Made by a program: the position numbers and the translations under genes
The notes under the pieces: model-generated
What the model saw: only the letters and a program-made list of their open reading frames with translations
The model's database searches: none
What the model was told of the DNA's origin: nothing
Origin: Aphis gossypii
Lineage: Eukaryota > Arthropoda > Insecta > Hemiptera > Aphididae
NCBI RefSeq assembly: GCF_020184175.1
Contig: NC_065531.1
Span: 19,179,213 to 19,243,212, forward strand
Direction: 5' to 3'
Length of the DNA: 64,000 nt
Shown: piece by piece, positions 60,053-64,000 of the stretch
How positions within the stretch are numbered: the stretch's first letter is position 1
Layout of the letters: the number at the start of each line of letters is the position of its first letter

Positions 60053-62360
60053 GTCAAAAAGGTTAACTTTGTTCAAAAACTTAAGTTTTTTTTTAACTAA
60101 TCGTTAAAAATAATTTTTTAACTTTTCATAATCTAAGTTTAAGATTGTAATTGCTTTTTGTTTATTATTATACATCTATTAATTAAATAGATACCTACAA
60201 TGGAACATAATGATTACACGAAAAAAAACTTAGGCATTTATATTATAGAACAGTATAATATCTATAACTACATTTTTACATAATATTTAAGTATTTAAAA
60301 TTTGTGGCTGTTAATTATTTCAATGGTTTGTAAACATTAAACAAGTCAATTAAATTTTCATACCTATTTATAATAAATTAAATCATATAATGTAAATACA
60401 TAACGTTTATACTTTATAGTTGGTACTTGGTAGGCATTTAATAAGATAATAAATAATAATTATTAAACTTAAATAAATAAAAACCTTATCACGTAAAAAT
60501 AACCTTAATTAGTATATTATCATATCATCATGAACTAAGATTATATCTTAGTTCATGCATATCACGGACCGTGATTCACGGTCTTCACCTTAGATCATAT
60601 ATATAGTATATGATATGTATAATATGATCTAAGGTCTTTACGTTCTTACTTCTTACGTACTAAGATATTATCTATGATTAAATACGATATTATAGTTTTT
60701 TATATTAATATCAATTATTAAAGTCTTCCTAAAAAATATAAAAAGTTATGAAAACAATTTTCACTATACATAATATTATATTGATCCATGAATGAATAAT
60801 TTAATTTAAATTAATAATTAAAAATTGATAATTGTATTTGTGATCAGTGCAACTTAACTTACAACTTTACTATGCTGATTGCTTAAGCCGAACAGTAAAA
60901 TGAAAATGATCAAAAAATGTTAATTGTCAACAGTTATCAATATTACTACTTATCAGTTATCAGATCAGTGATCACGAGTTTAAACTTTAAACCATGACAA
61001 AGTTGATCTACTAAAGAACAACAGAACTAAAGAATACAAGAAAATTATTTATTTGTATTTAAACTAAAAAATTAAAACGTAAATACTAGTAAATTGTATT
61101 ATATAGGTATGTAATTCATTTGTGTTAAGTTAGAACCATGAATAGTTAGAACTTATAAAATAATTATTAAACAATAATACAACTGTTTTACGTACATTTT
61201 TTTAAAAATAATTATATTATCGCAAATTGTCACAATTCAATTTAATAATATTGTTAGCCAGTTATATAAATAAAAATAAATAAATTATTGAAATAATTTG
61301 AAGGTAGGTCATATTTTTTTAATAATTCGAGATATTATCACTGTTTTGTACCTAAAAAAACAAAATTTATATTGGCAATTTTAAATTTTGTTCAATTTAT
61401 TTCAAATAACTAATGAAATATATTTGCGTGCAAGAAAATGTGAACATAAAATATGAATCAGTTTTTATTGTTTGTTATATAGATATATTTGAATGTCATT
61501 ACATTTTAGTATAGCTTAAACTTAAAATATTTAAATTAACTTAATAAGTATATTATTTAATAAATAATGCAATTTTGCATTTTGTGTGTTGTAGATTGTA
61601 TTTATTGTAGTTAAAAGTTTTAAAAAATTTTCTAATTTCAAATTATTTGGTTTTGTGAAATTTTTATAATTTTTTTTTTTTAATTTTTCAAAAACATTTC
61701 TTAGTGATGACTTTTGCAGTCATGTAAAATCATCCAATTTTTAATGTGGAAAGATATAAAATAAAAATATTAAATCTATTTGATTCTTTTAAGAAAAATA
61801 AAAAATATAATCATAAAAATATGAATTGATTAGAAGTGTATCAAGTTGAGGTTTAAATGGGGATGAAAAACATATATTAATAATCATAATCCTAAAAAAT
61901 ATCCTATTTTTCAAGGACCATTCCTCGCCCCTGTTATGCAGCTTCAAGTATTTGAATATTTTAATTAAATATAAGTTTTAGGGTTTAAAAATTAGTAGAT
62001 AGGTAGTATCAATATCATTTATAGATCACAAATATAATTTTTAATATAGGTAATAATTTAAATGATAGATTATGATTAATCCATTTATAAGTAATAAAAA
62101 TAAATATTAGTCCCTCTTATAGATAAAAGTCTACTATGAAATAATAGTAACAATTTTTTTTTTAATAATATGAACATCCTGTATTTAAATCAAATATACT
62201 TAAATTATTCACTAATCAATTAGATTATAAAGATGATATTTTATTGTATTGGGTGTGGCATTCATTTTATATTTACTCGAACAATCATAAATTATTGCTT
62301 TCTACTATTTAAGTTGTATAATTTTTAAAATATATATAATTTTTTACATATATATAATAG
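60053..62360. other. Intergenic between Salvador and the amine oxidase gene (divergent 5' flanks)
   Basis: No coding exon was recognised. Both neighbours start here and point outward, so this 2.3 kb should hold both promoters. The notable structure is the hairpin cluster at 60529-60635. A fragment near 61915-61945 (CCATTCCTCGCCCCTGTTATG) may be from a transposon. Confidence 0.55.
60529..60635. repeat. Three consecutive palindromes
   Basis: First, CATGAACTAAGA and its complement around five bases (60529-60557). Second, ATCACGGACCGTGAT (60561-60575). Third, ACCTTAGATCATAT and its exact complement around 21 bases (60587-60635). The word CACGGTCTT lies between the second and third, and also starts the inverted repeat at 15886. 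Probably ends of a small transposon. Confidence 0.7.
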
Positions 62361-62514
62361 ATGGCTCAATCTTACTACTCAGTTATCATCATAGGAGCAG
62401 GTGCAGCTGGAATTGCAGCTGCTACTAAATTACTAAAGAATAACTTCAATAATTTTATCATACTGGAAGCAGAAAACCGTATTGGTGGTCGCATTCAAAC
62501 TTTACCCTTTGGCG
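62361..62514 (+). CDS. FAD-dependent polyamine oxidase-like protein, first coding exon (truncated by window)
   Basis: ATG at 62361, open to a donor GTAATT after 62514 (phase 1). The 51 residues begin MAQSYYSVIIIGAGAAGIAA, with the dinucleotide-binding G-x-G-x-x-G, and continue to IILEAENRIGGRI and QTLPFG, the E-A-x-x-R-x-G-G-R block of the amine-oxidase family. Spermine oxidase and peroxisomal N1-acetylpolyamine oxidase start this way; the exon alone cannot separate them from other flavin amine oxidases. These enzymes oxidise polyamines, releasing H2O2. An upstream TATAATAG immediately before the ATG could also be an acceptor, so an untranslated first exon is possible. The remaining exons lie beyond 64000 or were not recognisable. 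Confidence 0.85.
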
Positions 62515-62669
62515 GTAATTATAATTAATTTAATTTAAAATTAAATATGTTGTGTTAAGACAGTTATTAATTTATTTTATTTATTTAATATAATTGTAGG
62601 TACTGTTTGGTTATCGTACTCTACTTATTTAAGTATTTAATTTATATTTTAACTATGTATAACCGAAAA

Positions 62670-62890
62670 GATCCTATTTTTTTAGGTGAAAATCAGAATT
62701 TTTGAGAAGTGATGCAAACGTAGCCACTTGCTCGCTGTGTTGCCTAACCTAACAAAAAAATCGAAAATATCCCTCAACTTATTGTGTAAAACCACAAGGG
62801 TAGGCCTTATAGTTAAAAAAAAAAGTATAAAAATTACAAAAAAAAAATGACCAACTTTAAAACTTTAAATGGTCCATAAATTAGTCAGGT
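62670..62890. repeat. Diverged dispersed repeat, copy 2
   Basis: Matches 11960-12240 in order: CCACTTGCTCGCTGTGTTGC versus CCATCTGCTCGCTTCACTGG, then AAAATATCCCTCAACTTATT versus AAAATATCCCTCGACTTGCT, then an A-rich tract and a GGTCCATAAATTAGT-like end. Confidence 0.5.
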
Positions 62891-63639
62891 ATGAATGTAA
62901 CAATGTAGCTTATAATTTGAATAAGATAACATAATTGGTATTTATCAACTGTCGCCACTGGCTTATTGGAGTACAATAACAGAAAAGTACCTAATTTTAT
63001 TTGAATTTCAATAATTGTATTTTATTATTTTATGTACAAGTACTTTATATTCTTGTAAACCTTATGTTGTCTGTTGAGCACATCTAATACAGTCAAGTTA
63101 ATTTTTATTATATTTTAAAATATTAACATTTAAAATAATATTAATACTAAAATGACAGACATATGGGAACTATCTGTTTAAATGATGTACTGGGTTGGAC
63201 AGAATAATTTTAAAATTGCATTTAAATACCTATTAAATCTAAATACATCAATTTTAATTGAATATTTAAGATATAAAATACAATAGATTTCAAAAATTTA
63301 ATATAAAATCTTAAATACATAAAAATAATAAATTTACTATATTTTTGTATAAGTTAATAAACTAAATTGTTTTGTAAAATTATAATATGATGACATAATT
63401 GGTATGTTTGCGAGAGATCCCAGAAAAAAATCGAGGTAATCAAATATACTAAGTAATGAATCAATTTATACATAAAATGTCATATTCAACATTTTTGGAT
63501 AAGTTAATTAAAAACTGTATGTCTTTCTATCTAAGTCCTTGGCCCCAAATTTTGTAAATCAGGCTCTGTTTCTACTTCCTAGGTATTAACTTTATAGCAG
63601 ATGACGATTACAATAATTACATATTAAACATTTATACTA

Positions 63640-64000
63640 CAAATGGTTTGCTTTGAAAAGCCACAAAGCATATACTTGACCTTCTTAAGCCAGTTACTCT
63701 ACTTCAAAGCTTTGAAAGTTTCAAAATTACAGATGATTTAGAAAAGGCTATTGTTGTTGTCAAACACCTCACCTGTATTCAAACATCATAACTACCTACA
63801 CAAAATCTTAACTAACCCACACCATCTTAATTCTGTAAGCTATTTCATAGAAAATCCATAACCAGTAGCCTTAACTGACAAATAAACCTCTCCCAATAAC
63901 ATTTAATTTTGAATTAACACTTAAAAAAAGGAAAATCCCTAGGTCGTGATCTCATTTTGACCCCATATTAAAGAAACTTCCTCTTAAAACAATTATTGTT
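63640..64000 (+). pseudogene. Non-LTR retrotransposon reverse-transcriptase remnant
   Basis: In broken frames the plus strand gives KKGKSLGRDLI near 63925-63955, resembling the K-K-x-K-S-P-G-x-D-x-I motif at the start of Jockey-type reverse transcriptases, followed after a frameshift by ILKKLPLKTIIV at the window end. Upstream pieces around 63690-63900 fit the linker between endonuclease and reverse transcriptase, with stops. It continues past the window. It is a decayed copy in sense orientation within the amine-oxidase intron. Confidence 0.6.

Larger units (their letters stand above)
62515..64000 (+). other. Amine oxidase intron with repeats
   Basis: Contains copy 2 of the dispersed repeat (62670-62890) and a non-LTR retrotransposon remnant (63640-64000). 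I found no next amine-oxidase exon. Confidence 0.6.

Noticed and set aside
1..64000. CRISPR arrays, bacterial operons, riboswitches, prophage
   Set aside because: The window is plainly eukaryotic nuclear DNA; no regularly spaced direct repeats or bacterial-type gene packing were seen.

Overview
The window looks like nuclear DNA of an aphid or a close relative (Hemiptera). It is very AT-rich. The genes have many short exons with GT-AG (sometimes GC-AG) introns, all of the encoded proteins are conserved animal proteins, and the non-coding space is full of small inverted-repeat transposons. One is a repeat (36303-36740) that I recognise as common in aphid genomes. The aphid call rests on that repeat and on overall character, and is inference.

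Layout, left to right. (1) 1644-2301, minus: 5' half of an FKBP8-like immunophilin, cut by the left edge. (2) 4820-14813, minus: complete alpha-catenin, 17 coding exons and 911 aa, carrying a dead Tc1/mariner-type transposase in its large second intron. (3) 17616-32252, minus: a secreted cathepsin F-like cysteine protease with a signal peptide, three cystatin-like units, an I29 propeptide and a papain-type catalytic domain. It has two tandem, equal-length versions of the exon that carries the catalytic Asn. (4) 37285-38466, minus: a single-exon CtIP/RBBP8 (Sae2-type) DNA-end-resection factor. (5) 39238-52016, plus: complete exportin-7, 19 coding exons and 1103 aa, head-to-head with CtIP. (6) 54057-60052, minus: complete Salvador, the Hippo-pathway scaffold, 10 coding exons and 437 aa, convergent with exportin-7. 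(7) 62361-62514, plus: first coding exon of an FAD-dependent polyamine oxidase-like gene that runs off the right edge.

The genes do not form one pathway. Exon joins were derived by hand from splice-site consensus, reading-frame continuity and remembered family conservation. Every internal join in the multi-exon genes keeps frame, which is strong support.

The spaces between genes and the large introns hold hAT-like MITEs with 8-bp target duplications, fold-back elements, a G-run/C-run inverted-repeat family, a tRNA-derived SINE with a 16-bp target duplication, a tiny poly(A)-tailed retrocopy with a 14-bp duplication, a non-LTR reverse-transcriptase remnant and microsatellites. The points most worth following up are the paired catalytic-Asn exons of the cathepsin, a possible cystatin-only isoform of the same gene, a candidate 30-nt microexon in alpha-catenin, two GC-AG introns, and the unidentified small retrocopy.
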